Source of the DNA: Candidatus Skiveiella danica
GTDB lineage: Bacteria; Pseudomonadota; Gammaproteobacteria; Burkholderiales; Burkholderiaceae_C
DNA: 64,000 bases
Reading direction: 5' to 3'
NCBI GenBank assembly: GCA_016721925.1
Contig: JADKHE010000014.1
Location: 102,915 to 166,914 of the forward strand
Shown here: positions 8,417-17,035 of the stretch, in pieces
Position numbering within the stretch: position 1 is the first letter of the stretch
Layout of the letters: each line of letters opens with the position of its first letter
Position numbers and translations under genes: made by a program
Notes under the pieces: generated by a model
Databases searched by the model: none
What the model was told of the DNA's origin: nothing
Seen by the model: only the letters and a program-made list of their open reading frames with translations

Positions 8417-9289
8417 ATGCAAGGCGACATTCTTTCCAGCGTGCTGCTGCCGGGGATTCTGGCGTTCATCATGTTCTCGCTCGGTCTGGGGCTGACGCCG
8501 GCGGATTTCCGCCGCATCCTGGCGCAGCCGCGCGCCTTGCTGGTGGGGGTGTTGTGTCACTTCTTGCTGTTGCCGCTGGTGTGTTTTCTCATGCTCAAGG
8601 CGTTCGGGGTGACCGGCGTGTTCGCCGTCGGATTCATGATCCTGGCGGCCTGCCCCACCGGAACCACCTCCAACCTGCTGACCTACCTGGCCCGCGGCGA
8701 CGTGGCGCTGGCGTTGAGCTTCACCGCGATCGCCAGCGTGATCACGATCTTCACCCTGCCGTTGCTGGTGACCTGGTCTCTGGGCCATTTCCTGGGGGAG
8801 GCACGGGCGGTAAACGTGCCAGTGGGCCTGATGATGGGCCAGGTGGCCGTGGTGCTGGCGATTCCGGCCAGCCTGGGCATGTTCGTGCGCCATCGGTGGC
8901 CGCAGCCGTCGCTGGCTTTCGAGCCTCGCGCCACGCGGATCGCGACCGGCCTGTTCCTGTTCATCGTCGTGGCGGCGGTGGTAAAGAACTGGGCGCTGCT
9001 GCGCGACAACTTCGCGACCCTGGCGCCGTTCGCGGTGATCCTGAACGTGACCATGCTGTGCATCGGCTTCGCGGTGGCCCTGGCCGTGCGGCTGTCGCGC
9101 AGCCAGTCGGTCACGCTGGGCATTGAAACCGCGGTGCAGAATGCCGCGCTGGCGCTGGTGATCGCCAGTTCAGTGCTCAAGGTGGACGCGATGGCCATTC
9201 CCGGGGCGCTCTACGGCGTGCTGATGTACGCCGGCGGGCTTCTGTTTGCCCTGACCATGCGCCGCCATATCCAACCCGATCAGGCCTGA
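8417..9289 (+). CDS. Bile acid:sodium symporter (BASS) family transporter
   Basis: A 290-residue inner-membrane protein with about nine to ten hydrophobic helices. FSLGLGLTPADFRRIL in helix 1 and the AACPTGTTSNLLTYLARGD crossover segment (about 77-95) are BASS hallmarks. The second half has IETAVQNAALALVIASS, the inverted-repeat counterpart. It probably takes up an organic anion with sodium. AGGAG lies just upstream of the ATG. The gene follows the FAD dehydrogenase by 41 bp and precedes the TPP enzyme by 34 bp, so the three are likely one transcript. Confidence 0.87.
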   Translation: MQGDILSSVLLPGILAFIMFSLGLGLTPADFRRILAQPRALLVGVLCHFLLLPLVCFLMLKAFGVTGVFAVGFMILAACPTGTTSNLLTYLARGDVALALSFTAIASVITIFTLPLLVTWSLGHFLGEARAVNVPVGLMMGQVAVVLAIPASLGMFVRHRWPQPSLAFEPRATRIATGLFLFIVVAAVVKNWALLRDNFATLAPFAVILNVTMLCIGFAVALAVRLSRSQSVTLGIETAVQNAALALVIASSVLKVDAMAIPGALYGVLMYAGGLLFALTMRRHIQPDQA

Positions 9290-9323
9290 GTTGCCTGAAT
9301 CACACCCTGACGAGGAGCCCTCC

Positions 9324-10991
9324 ATGCCCAACGGCGCCCAAGCCCTGATGAAAACGCTGGTCGATGCCGGCATCGATGTCTGCTTCACCAACCCCGGCAC
9401 CAGCGAGATGCACTTTGTGGCCGCGCTGGACAGCGAGCCGAAGATGCGTGCCGTGCTGGCCCTGTTCGAAGGCGTGGCCACCGGTGCAGCCGACGGCTAT
9501 GCCCGCATGGCCGACAAGCCCGCCGCCACGCTCTTGCACCTGGGCTGCGGCCTGGGCAACGGCCTGGCCAACCTGCACAACGCGCGCAAGGGCAAGGTGC
9601 CGGTGGTGAACATCGTGGGCGACCACGCCACGTACCACACCCGGTTCGACGCCCAGCTGCAGTCCGATATCGAAACCGTCGCCCGCAACGTGTCGCCGGG
9701 TTTTGTGCGCACCTCCCAATCCACGGCCGCGCTCAGCCGGGATGCGGCCGACGCCATCGTTGCGGCGCGCGGCCTGCCGGGGCAGGTGGCCACGCTGATC
9801 CTGCCGGCCGATGTGTCCTGGGGCGAGGGCGGCGTGCCGGCCGTGGTGCCACCCATGCCGCAGCCGCCGGTGGCAGACGATGCCGCCGTGCAGGCGGTGG
9901 CCCAGGCCGTGCGCTCGGGCGGCAAGGTGGCGCTGCTGCTGGGGGGACGGGCGCTGCGTGAACCCAGCCTGCTCGCGGCGGCGCAGATTGCCGCGCACAG
10001 CGGCGTGAAGCTGCTGGCCGAAACCTTTCCCACCCGCCTGGAGCGCGGCGCGGGCCTGCCGGTGGTGGAGCGCATTGCCTACCTGGCCGAGCTCGCGGGC
10101 GTGCAGCTCAAGGACGTTGACCACCTCGTCCTGGTCGATGCCAAGGCCCCCGTGTCCTTTTTTGCCTATCCCGACAAGAAGAGCTACCTGGTGCCCGACC
10201 GCTGCACCGTGCACGCCCTGTCCAGCCCCGAGCAGGACGCCGCGGGCAGCCTGCAGAAGCTGGCGCGCGCCCTGGGGGCCGACGCTGCGGTGCCTGCCTT
10301 GGCCCCGGCCAGCCGCCCGGGCCGCCCGCGTGGCCGCAAGCTGACCTCTGAAAAAGCCTGCAAGGCCATTGGCCACCTGCTGCCCGCCAACGCCATCGTG
10401 GTGGACGAAGCCATCACCTCCGGGCTCATGCTCTCCAAGTTCACGGCCGGCGCGCCGCGGCACGACCTCATCACCCTCACCGGCGGGGCCATCGGGCAGG
10501 GCCTGCCCAGCGCGGTGGGCGCAGCGATTGCCTGCCCGGACCGGCCGGTGCTGGCGCTGGCCGGTGACGGCTCGTCCATGTACACCGTGCAGGCGTTGTG
10601 GACGATGGCACGCGAGAAGCTCAACGTGACCACCGTCATCTTCAACAACGCCGCCTATGCGGTGCTCAACATCGAACTCGAGCGCGTGGGGGCCGAAGAG
10701 TCGGCGGTGGGTGCCAAGGCGCGTTCGCAGCTCGACCTGGCGGGGCCGGTGATCCACTTTGCCGACCTGGGGCGTAGCATGGGCGTGCCGTCGGTGCGCG
10801 CGCACACCACCGAGGAATTCGTGCAGGCGCTCGAGCACGCCCTGACGACGCCGGGGCCACACCTCATTGAAGCCATGGTGCCGCCCTCGCTGTCGGGCCT
10901 GAAGCTCAAGATGCTGCCCAAGATCCTGGGTTCGCTGGACGGCCTGCCCCAGCCGGTGGCGCGTTTTCTCAAGCGCAAGATCGCGCCCTGA
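9324..10991 (+). CDS. Thiamine pyrophosphate-dependent enzyme (acetolactate synthase large-subunit family)
   Basis: A 555-residue TPP enzyme. The N-terminal PYR domain has the FTNPGTSEMHFV segment and the catalytic glutamate in LFEGVATGAADGYARM. The C-terminal PP domain has the GDGSSMYTVQALWTM ... NN cofactor motif. It resembles the acetolactate synthase/benzoylformate decarboxylase group annotated as acetolactate synthase large subunit, but no small regulatory subunit lies nearby, so a 2-keto acid decarboxylase or carboligase role is at least as likely. I chose the ATG at 9324 because GAGGAG precedes it by about 7 bases; a TTG at 9291 is also in frame. Confidence 0.85.
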   Translation: MPNGAQALMKTLVDAGIDVCFTNPGTSEMHFVAALDSEPKMRAVLALFEGVATGAADGYARMADKPAATLLHLGCGLGNGLANLHNARKGKVPVVNIVGDHATYHTRFDAQLQSDIETVARNVSPGFVRTSQSTAALSRDAADAIVAARGLPGQVATLILPADVSWGEGGVPAVVPPMPQPPVADDAAVQAVAQAVRSGGKVALLLGGRALREPSLLAAAQIAAHSGVKLLAETFPTRLERGAGLPVVERIAYLAELAGVQLKDVDHLVLVDAKAPVSFFAYPDKKSYLVPDRCTVHALSSPEQDAAGSLQKLARALGADAAVPALAPASRPGRPRGRKLTSEKACKAIGHLLPANAIVVDEAITSGLMLSKFTAGAPRHDLITLTGGAIGQGLPSAVGAAIACPDRPVLALAGDGSSMYTVQALWTMAREKLNVTTVIFNNAAYAVLNIELERVGAEESAVGAKARSQLDLAGPVIHFADLGRSMGVPSVRAHTTEEFVQALEHALTTPGPHLIEAMVPPSLSGLKLKMLPKILGSLDGLPQPVARFLKRKIAP

Positions 10992-11112
10992 AGCGGCCTT
11001 TGCGCTGCTGCGGCGGCGGGCCAGGTGCCTGCCCCGCCACGACAGCCTTTGCGTCGAACTGGACGGAGAGCGTCCGGACGGGTACTCTGCGTGCGATCTG
11101 TTGCGCCTGACC

Positions 11113-11562
11113 ATGACCGACCCTTCCCCCACGCTGGCCGAACTTGCGGAAGTCCTCGAACGGACGGCCTTCCTGAAGCCCTATGGATTCAGGGTCGAGG
11201 CCTGCGCGCCGGGCAGCTGCACGCTGCGCGTGCCGTTTGATCCGGCGCTGGAGCGCCCCGGCGGTATCGTCAGCGGCATGACCCTGATGGGGGCCGCAGA
11301 CGTGGCGATGTGGCTCGCGATCATGACCCGCCGCGGCACCCGCGAGCACTGGGTCACCTCGGACATGAAGACGGCGTTTCTGCGCAGCGCCCGCGAGGAG
11401 GATGTGCTTTGCACCGCCAGCGTGCTCAAACCGGGCAAACGATCCATCTACGGAACGGCCGAATGCCGGGGTCTGACCTCCGGGTTGCTGGCGCACCATG
11501 TGCTCACCTATGCGCCGAGGCCGATCCCGGCCGCCCACCAGGGTGACCCCACCTTTCGATAG
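11113..11562 (+). CDS. PaaI-family hotdog thioesterase
   Basis: A 149-residue protein of the PaaI/YdiI-type hotdog thioesterases, which cleave aryl- or acyl-CoA. The segment RPGGIVSGMTLMGAADVAMW carries the helix typical of the fold; GTREHWVTSDMKTAFLRSA follows the usual strand pattern. The ATG at 11113 was chosen; a TTG at 11101 is in frame upstream. It is 10 bp ahead of the ABM monooxygenase gene, which has its own ribosome binding site, so the two are probably cotranscribed. Confidence 0.78.
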   Translation: MTDPSPTLAELAEVLERTAFLKPYGFRVEACAPGSCTLRVPFDPALERPGGIVSGMTLMGAADVAMWLAIMTRRGTREHWVTSDMKTAFLRSAREEDVLCTASVLKPGKRSIYGTAECRGLTSGLLAHHVLTYAPRPIPAAHQGDPTFR

Positions 11563-11572
11563 GAGCAGACTG

Positions 11573-11869
11573 ATGATCATCGTGACGGGCAGCGTGGTGT
11601 TGAAGGAAGAGAACCTGGAGCAGGCGCTGGCGCTGAGCCTGGAGCATGTGCGGCGCTCGCGTGCCGAGGCCGGCTGCCTGGCCCATGCGGTGCACCAGGA
11701 TGTGGAAAACCCGCTGCGGCTGGTCTTTGTGGAGGAATGGGCGGACCAGGCCGCGCTGGCAGCACATTTTGCGGTGCCTGCCTCGCGTGCTTTTGCCAGG
11801 GCGCTCGGGGCTCTGGCCGTCGAACCGCCACAGCTTCAGGTCTTCGAGGCGCGGCGCACGATCGGCTGA
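11573..11869 (+). CDS. Antibiotic biosynthesis monooxygenase (ABM) domain protein, putative quinol monooxygenase
   Basis: A 98-residue single-domain protein of the ABM/YgiN ferredoxin-like fold. It begins MIIVTGSVVLKEENLEQAL and contains HVRRSRAEAGCLAHAV and the LVFVEEWADQAALAAHF strand-helix typical of the family; such proteins usually act as dimers on quinols or other aromatics, or degrade haem-like rings. AGGAG at 11561-11565 fixes the start. It is the last recognisable enzyme of the forward catabolic run. Confidence 0.82.
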   Translation: MIIVTGSVVLKEENLEQALALSLEHVRRSRAEAGCLAHAVHQDVENPLRLVFVEEWADQAALAAHFAVPASRAFARALGALAVEPPQLQVFEARRTIG

Positions 11870-11889
11870 GCCCCATCGTCATCGATCTC

Positions 11890-12219
11890 ATGCCCGATCT
11901 GCGCGCCAATCTCCGTTTCGTGGCCAAGGTGGTACTGGCCACACTGCTGCTGGGTGTCCTGGCCGGCGTGGCGGGCTCACAGATCGTGCCCGGATGGTCG
12001 CTGGTGCGGGTGCTGCTGAGCAGCGCATTGGGCGCGGCGTTGCTGGTGGCCGCACTGGTCATTGCCGCGATCGCCTGGCTGGCGTTGGGGCAGTTCATCC
12101 TGCGCAAAGGCGGCACGGATGTGCAGTGGTTGTGGTTCCCTGGCGATCCGCCGGGTCTGGAGGACTTGCGCCGCCAGGCGCGCGACCGGAAAAAAATCCC
12201 GCGGGACCCACCGCATTGA
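11890..12219 (+). CDS. Small two-helix membrane protein of unknown function
   Basis: A 109-residue protein with two clear hydrophobic segments (about residues 11-33 and 40-64) and a charged C-terminal tail rich in Arg and Lys. I do not recognise the family. It starts 20 bp after the ABM gene and may be the last gene of that transcript. The C-terminal WLWFPGDPPGLEDLRR looks soluble and cytoplasmic. No catalytic motif is visible. Confidence 0.6.
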   Translation: MPDLRANLRFVAKVVLATLLLGVLAGVAGSQIVPGWSLVRVLLSSALGAALLVAALVIAAIAWLALGQFILRKGGTDVQWLWFPGDPPGLEDLRRQARDRKKIPRDPPH

Positions 12220-12290
12220 GCGGGAAATTGACGGCGCGTTGCCTGGAGCGGGACGGCAGGTCGTTCCTGGTGGAAAAATGGACAAAAATA

Positions 12291-12334
12291 GCCTTATTCC
12301 ATCGTCTTATGGTGATTTGTTGCTATCAATATAG
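12291..12334 (+). repeat. Hairpin-tipped interspersed repeat, copy 3
   Basis: A divergent copy: GCC, TTCCATCG, ATGGTGATTTGTTGCTATCAA, with a short paired tip CTAT-CAAT-ATAG (12323-12334). It lies between the small membrane protein and the convergent SulP gene. Confidence 0.6.
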
Positions 12335-12372
12335 GATTTAAGGGTCTTGCCGGCTGCGCGGTGGACCCCGCG

Positions 12373-14058
12373 TCAGATGGTTGCGGCGGCCATGTCGGCG
12401 GGTTCTCCGTGCTGGCAAGCCAGCGCGGCCAGCGCCTCGGTGTCGGTGCGGTAGGACTTCAGCATCGGGTCTCCCGGCAACTCGCCCGCATGGCGCAGCA
12501 CGGTTTCCACGGGCAGCTTGATGCCGCTGATGTGCAGGGTGATGCCCCGGGCCTTCAGCTGCCGGCGGATCTGGCCGAAGGTTTCCACCCCGGTGGCGTC
12601 GATGCGGTTGATCGGCTGTGCGAACAGGCAGACCTGCTTCAGGTCGGGATTCGCGGACAGGTGGTCGAGAACGACCCGCTCGAACTCACTGGCGGCGGCG
12701 AAATCCAGGTCGGCGTCCATGCGCAAGGCGTACAGACCCGGCGCCAGAGGCGGCAACTTCCAGAGGTTCCGGTCCCGAAGGCTGCCATCCGGATGCAGGC
12801 CCACTTCAATGATGCGCGGGTGCAGGCGATGGTGCAGGAAATGCGTCAGGCCCATCAGCACGCCGGCCAGCACGCCCCAGTAGAGTCGCGGGGCTGTCGC
12901 CAGCGTGATGAGAAAGGTGACACCGGCGATGGTGGCCTCCACACGCGAGACGCGCCAGAGGTGGGCAAACCGCCGCGGCTTCAGCAAGCCCACCACCGCG
13001 ACGAGGACAATGGCCGCCAGCACGGCCTGGGGCACGTAGCGCAGTGCCGGGGTGAACAGCAGCAGCGCGATCACAACCACTGCGACGGACACCACCGTGG
13101 CCCAGCCGGTCCTGGCGCCCGCATAGATGTTGAGGGCCGAGCGCGAAAACGATGAACTGGTGGGGAAGGCGCCGCTCAGGCCCGAGGCGATCTTGGCCAG
13201 CCCCTGGCCAATGAGGTCCTGGTTCTGGTTCCAGATCTGGCCTTCGCCCTGGTTTTCCACTTTGGCGCTGGAGGCGGTTTCCAGAAAGCTCACCAGGGTG
13301 ATGACCAGCGTGGGCAGCAGCAACTGTCCCAGAGTGTGCCAGTCCGGCAGGCCCGGCAGGTACCGCGAGGGCAGACCCGCGGCCAGTGCGCGCACGACCT
13401 TGCCGCCCGAGGCTTCGAAGCCGGCCCAGGCGCTGATGGCGGTCATTCCCGCTACGATGAACAACACCGAGGGAAAGGCGGGCCGCCAGCGGCGCGCCAG
13501 CACCAGCAACGCGAGGCTGATCAGTCCAAAGGCCTTCGAAGCGGCGTGCCGGTGGGGCGCGGCAAGCCACTGTTGCCAGCCGGTCTCGACACCCAGCACG
13601 GCTGGCAGTTGCGATGCAATGATCAACAGCGCTGCCGCCTGCGTGAACCCCATCAGCACCGGGGAACGGACGAGGTTGAGCAGCCAGCCAAAACGCACGA
13701 AGCCGAGTACGACCTGCAACGTGCCCGTTAGCAGGGCCAGCCAGACGGCCAGCTCGACCCAGTGGGCGCTGCCGGGCTCGGCCAGGCCATGCAGTGAGGT
13801 GCCGACCAGCAGCTAGGTCAGCGCGGTGGGTCCGACCGACAGCCGCGTGGAGGCGCTGAACAGCACCGCCACCAGCGTCGGCAGCAGGGAGGCATAGATG
13901 CCGGTGGCTAGTGGCATCCCGGCCAGCGCGGCATAAGCCACGCCTTGGGGAATGATCATCAGCCCGACGGTCAGGCCCGCGGGCATTTCACCGCGCAGCA
14001 GCGTGGCGTCGGGACGGGGCCAGGACAGGAAAGGGAAAAGGCGCTGCAGCTTTGGCAT
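12373..14058 (-). pseudogene. SulP-family sulfate permease with STAS domain, interrupted by an amber codon
   Basis: Would encode a 561-residue SulP anion transporter. The first about 80 residues carry the family N-terminus (MPAGLTVGLMIIPQGVAYA, then SVGPTALT). A TAG codon (plus strand 13813-13815) follows, and the same frame then continues as LLVGTSL through the membrane domain to a C-terminal STAS domain (about residues 430-545). Relatives have Ser at this position, so a single base change (TCG to TAG) explains it. Without suppression only an 81-residue fragment is made. It lies 54 bp downstream of the sulfatase on the same strand, consistent with sulfate handling. Confidence 0.85.
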
Positions 14059-14112
14059 GAGTGCCGATGGTACGCGCCGGCGCGCATGCCGCTGGCGCGG
14101 CAGGAGGGTGGT

Positions 14113-15441
14113 TCAGCGCTGCGGCATGTCCTTGACGGAATAGCCCAGGCTGACGGTCGCATCCGCGGGGATCGGCGGCATCGTGGCCTCCCATGCCTCC
14201 CAGGCCGCGCGCATCGCCGCCAGCCGCGCCGGCTCGCGGCCTGCTTGGTTGGCGCGTTCGCGCTCGTCGGCGGGGATGTTGAACAGGTAGTCGTGGCCGT
14301 CCACGCGCAGGTATTTCCAGTCGCCGTCGCGCAGCGCGCGCTGGCCGCGGTGGTTCATGCGCCAGTGCAGGGGACGGCGGAAGCTGCTGGTGGGGTCTTT
14401 CAGAACGGGAAGCAGTGAGATGCCATCGAGCGGATACGCCGCATCGGCAAGCACGCCGGCCGCATCGAGCATCGTGGCCGACCAGTCCATGGTCAGACAT
14501 TGCTGCGCGCTCACGCCGCCGGGCGCGATGGCGGCCGGCCAGTGCGCGATCCAGGGCACGCGGATGCCGCCTTCGGTCAGGTCCATCTTGCCGCCCACCA
14601 GCGGCCAGTTGTCGGAGAAGCGCTCGCCGCCGTTGTCGCTGGTGAAGACGACCAGGGTGTTGTCGGTCAGGCCATGGCGCTTCAGCGCCGCCATCACCTG
14701 CCCGATGCCTTCGTCCATGTGGTGGATCATGCGGCGGTAGGTGTGGATGTTGCCGCCGTGCAGGTGGAAGAGGTTGTCTTTCACCTCCTGCGCCAGGGCT
14801 TCGTCGTCGCGCGTTTCCCAGGGCCAATGGGGCGCGGTGTAGTGCAGGCTCAGGAAGAAGGGCGTGCCGGCTTTGGCGCCGTCGGCCATGCGGTCGATGT
14901 AGTCCACCGAGCGCGCGGTGATCAGGTCGGTCAGGTACCCCTCGTCGGCGCGTTCCTCCTCGCCGAACCACAGGTCGTGCTGGCCGCGCGAGTCGCAGTG
15001 GGTGAAGTAGTCCACGCCGCCGGCCATGGGCCCGAAGAACTCCTCGTAGCCCGAGCGCAGCGGCCCGAAGGACGGCGGGTAGCCCAGGTGCCACTTGCCG
15101 ATCAGCGCGGTGCGGTAGCCGCTGGCGCGCAGCAGCGAGGGCAGGGTGGGGTGCTCGGGCGGCAGTCCCAGTGTGGTGCTGCCGCGGCTCTTGCTGTTGA
15201 TCGGTTCTTCGGCGGCGCCGCGCAGGCGGTACTGGTAGCGCCCGGTCATCAGTGCAAAGCGCGTGGGCGAGCAGACAGGCGAGTTCGCATAACCCTGGGT
15301 GAACCTGAGGCCCTTTGATGCCAGGCCGTCGAGCACGGGAGAAACGGGGCCGAATTCGGCGTCGCGCCCGCCATAGCAGCCCAAGTCGGCAAAGCCGAGG
15401 TCGTCGGCGACGATGAAGATGATGTTGGGGCGCGTGGCCAT
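14113..15441 (-). CDS. Type I sulfatase (arylsulfatase family)
   Basis: A 442-residue alkaline-phosphatase-superfamily sulfatase that hydrolyses sulfate esters. The formylglycine signature CSPTRFALMTGR is at about residues 57-68. Metal ligands are visible in FIVADDLGFADLG at the N-terminus and FTSDNGGER in the middle; GKWHLG is also typical. No signal peptide is present, so the enzyme would be cytoplasmic and its substrate imported. The Cys-type motif needs the formylglycine-generating enzyme, which is not in this window. It starts 7 bp after the Bug binding protein gene, so the pair is almost certainly one operon with the SulP gene behind it. Confidence 0.92.
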   Translation of the reverse strand: MATRPNIIFIVADDLGFADLGCYGGRDAEFGPVSPVLDGLASKGLRFTQGYANSPVCSPTRFALMTGRYQYRLRGAAEEPINSKSRGSTTLGLPPEHPTLPSLLRASGYRTALIGKWHLGYPPSFGPLRSGYEEFFGPMAGGVDYFTHCDSRGQHDLWFGEEERADEGYLTDLITARSVDYIDRMADGAKAGTPFFLSLHYTAPHWPWETRDDEALAQEVKDNLFHLHGGNIHTYRRMIHHMDEGIGQVMAALKRHGLTDNTLVVFTSDNGGERFSDNWPLVGGKMDLTEGGIRVPWIAHWPAAIAPGGVSAQQCLTMDWSATMLDAAGVLADAAYPLDGISLLPVLKDPTSSFRRPLHWRMNHRGQRALRDGDWKYLRVDGHDYLFNIPADERERANQAGREPARLAAMRAAWEAWEATMPPIPADATVSLGYSVKDMPQR

Positions 15442-15448
15442 CGCCGGA

Positions 15449-16417
15449 TCAGGGCTGGTAGCCCGATTTTTGCACCACCGGCGCCCACTGGGCGCGGTAC
15501 GCCTTCAGCATGGCCACGGTCTGGACCTGGGTGCTGACCACGGGCGTCATCTTGGCGTCGGCGAACTTGCGCTGGGTGTCCGGGTCCTGCATCACGTCGC
15601 GGATGGCTGTGGCCAGGCGCTCCACCTTGTCTTTCGGCATGCTGGCCGGGGCGAAGAAGGTGTTCCAGCCGGTGGCCACGAGGTTCAGGCCGGCTTCCTT
15701 GAACGTCGGCACCGCCGGGCTCCAGGGCGAGCGTTTGGCGCCCGAGGTGGCCAGGATGCGCAGCTTGCCGGACTCGGCCTGCGGCAGCAGCGTGTCCAGC
15801 GTGTCGAAGGCCACCGGCACCTGGCCGCCGATGAGGTCGGTCAGCAGCGGGCCCGAGCCCCGGTAGCCGATCACCTGCGCCTGCACGCCGGCTTTCTCGG
15901 CCGTCATCAACGCAAAGAAGTGCGGCAGGCTGCCGGTGGCGGGCACGCCGAAGTTGGCCTTTTCGGGGTTGCTGCGCAGCCAGGCCACGAGGTGGGAGAG
16001 TTCGCGCACCGGCACGGCCGTGGCCACAGCCAGGCCGAACTCGTAGTCGTTGACTTGGGACACCGGGGTGAAATCGCGTTCGGCGTCATAGCCGTTGTCC
16101 TTGAACACCAGCGGCGCCACCACCATGACGGCCGGGTTGGCCAGCATCAGCACGCTCTGGCCAGTCGGTGTGGCCTTGACCTGCTGCGCGGCGAGCCGCC
16201 CGCCGGCGCCGGTCTTGTTTTCCACAACGACCGGGATGCCGAGCTTGGCCTGCAGCTTGTCGCCCACGATGCGGGCCACGCGGTCGCTGGAGCCGCCCGG
16301 GGCGTAACCGACGACGATGCGCAGCGGCCCCTCGATCGGCTGGGCGTGCAGGGCCAGGGGGGCGGCAGTGGCGAGAGCCGCCAGGGCGGTGCGAATAAGG
16401 ATCAAGCGGCGTTTCAT
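15449..16417 (-). CDS. Bug-family (TctC-like) periplasmic solute-binding protein
   Basis: A 322-residue tripartite tricarboxylate transporter receptor. An N-terminal signal peptide (MKRRLILIRTALAALATAA, cleavage after LHAQ) is followed by LRIVVGYAPGGSSDRVARIV and VENKTGAGGRLAAQQV, the standard Bug strands. These orphan receptors are very numerous in Burkholderiales, and partner membrane subunits are often elsewhere, as here. The start at 16417 gives the signal peptide; the frame is open 72 bp further upstream. Pairing with the sulfatase suggests that it binds an organic sulfate or its acid product, which is inference. Confidence 0.9.
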   Translation of the reverse strand: MKRRLILIRTALAALATAAPLALHAQPIEGPLRIVVGYAPGGSSDRVARIVGDKLQAKLGIPVVVENKTGAGGRLAAQQVKATPTGQSVLMLANPAVMVVAPLVFKDNGYDAERDFTPVSQVNDYEFGLAVATAVPVRELSHLVAWLRSNPEKANFGVPATGSLPHFFALMTAEKAGVQAQVIGYRGSGPLLTDLIGGQVPVAFDTLDTLLPQAESGKLRILATSGAKRSPWSPAVPTFKEAGLNLVATGWNTFFAPASMPKDKVERLATAIRDVMQDPDTQRKFADAKMTPVVSTQVQTVAMLKAYRAQWAPVVQKSGYQP

Positions 16418-16474
16418 CGGTGGCTCCTGAAGTGCTGAGGCAGTTGTGCGGTGGAATGTATTGCAGCCACAATC

Positions 16475-16491
16475 GATTGACCTAATCAATC
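16475..16491. promoter_or_regulatory. Candidate MarR operator (inverted repeat)
   Basis: GATTGA-CCTAA-TCAATC, six-base perfect arms with a 5-base spacer, in the 93 bp between the divergent Bug and MarR genes. Position and symmetry suit a MarR dimer controlling both directions. Confidence 0.5.
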
Positions 16492-16510
16492 ATCCTCGGG
16501 ACTTACCCTC

Positions 16511-17035
16511 ATGCCCGCGCCGCTCCTGACGCACCCTCGCACGATCGACGACCTGTTTCTGTATCGCATCTCGCGCTTGCTGGTCACCGGCGGCGCGCAG
16601 GTCATCCGCCTGTGCGAGGGCACGTTCGGCATCACCCGGCGCGAATGGCGCATCCTGGCCCTGCTGGCGCAAGGTGACGGCTTGCTGTCGTCGGAGCTGG
16701 CGGGGCGGGCGCAGCTCGATCGGGCCCGCACCTCGCGTGCGGTCACTGTCCTGGCGGCCAAGCAGCTGGTGTCGCGCAACCCGCGCCCGGGCGACCGGCG
16801 CTCGGTGATGCTGAGCCTGACACCGGCGGGCCGGGCGCTGTTCGACGCGCTGTTTCCCCAGGTTGCTGCGATCAATCGCTCGCTGCTGGGCGCGCTGGAC
16901 GATGCCGAACTGAAGCGACTCGACACCGCGCTGGCCACGCTGCAGGCTCGGGCCGACACGCTGGTTCAGGCGCAGGCACGCTTGGGCGGCGCGCGCGGGG
17001 ATCGCCGCGGTGGCGGCAGGGTTCGCCGTCGATGA
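16511..17035 (+). CDS. MarR-family transcriptional regulator
   Basis: A 174-residue winged-helix regulator. FGITRREWRILALLAQGD, LSSELAGRAQLDRARTSRAV (recognition helix) and the wing GDRRSVMLSLTPAGRALF are standard MarR features. It diverges from the Bug-sulfatase-SulP operon and probably regulates it in response to an aromatic or sulfated ligand. The ligand is unknown. The C-terminus is Arg/Gly-rich. Its stop overlaps the start of the nuclease gene by 4 bp (ATGA), so the two are translationally coupled. Confidence 0.87.
   Translation: MPAPLLTHPRTIDDLFLYRISRLLVTGGAQVIRLCEGTFGITRREWRILALLAQGDGLLSSELAGRAQLDRARTSRAVTVLAAKQLVSRNPRPGDRRSVMLSLTPAGRALFDALFPQVAAINRSLLGALDDAELKRLDTALATLQARADTLVQAQARLGGARGDRRGGGRVRRR

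Noticed and set aside
9300..11132. A 610-codon minus-strand frame opposite the TPP enzyme gene
   Set aside because: Antisense shadow of a gene with clear TPP-binding motifs; no homology is evident.
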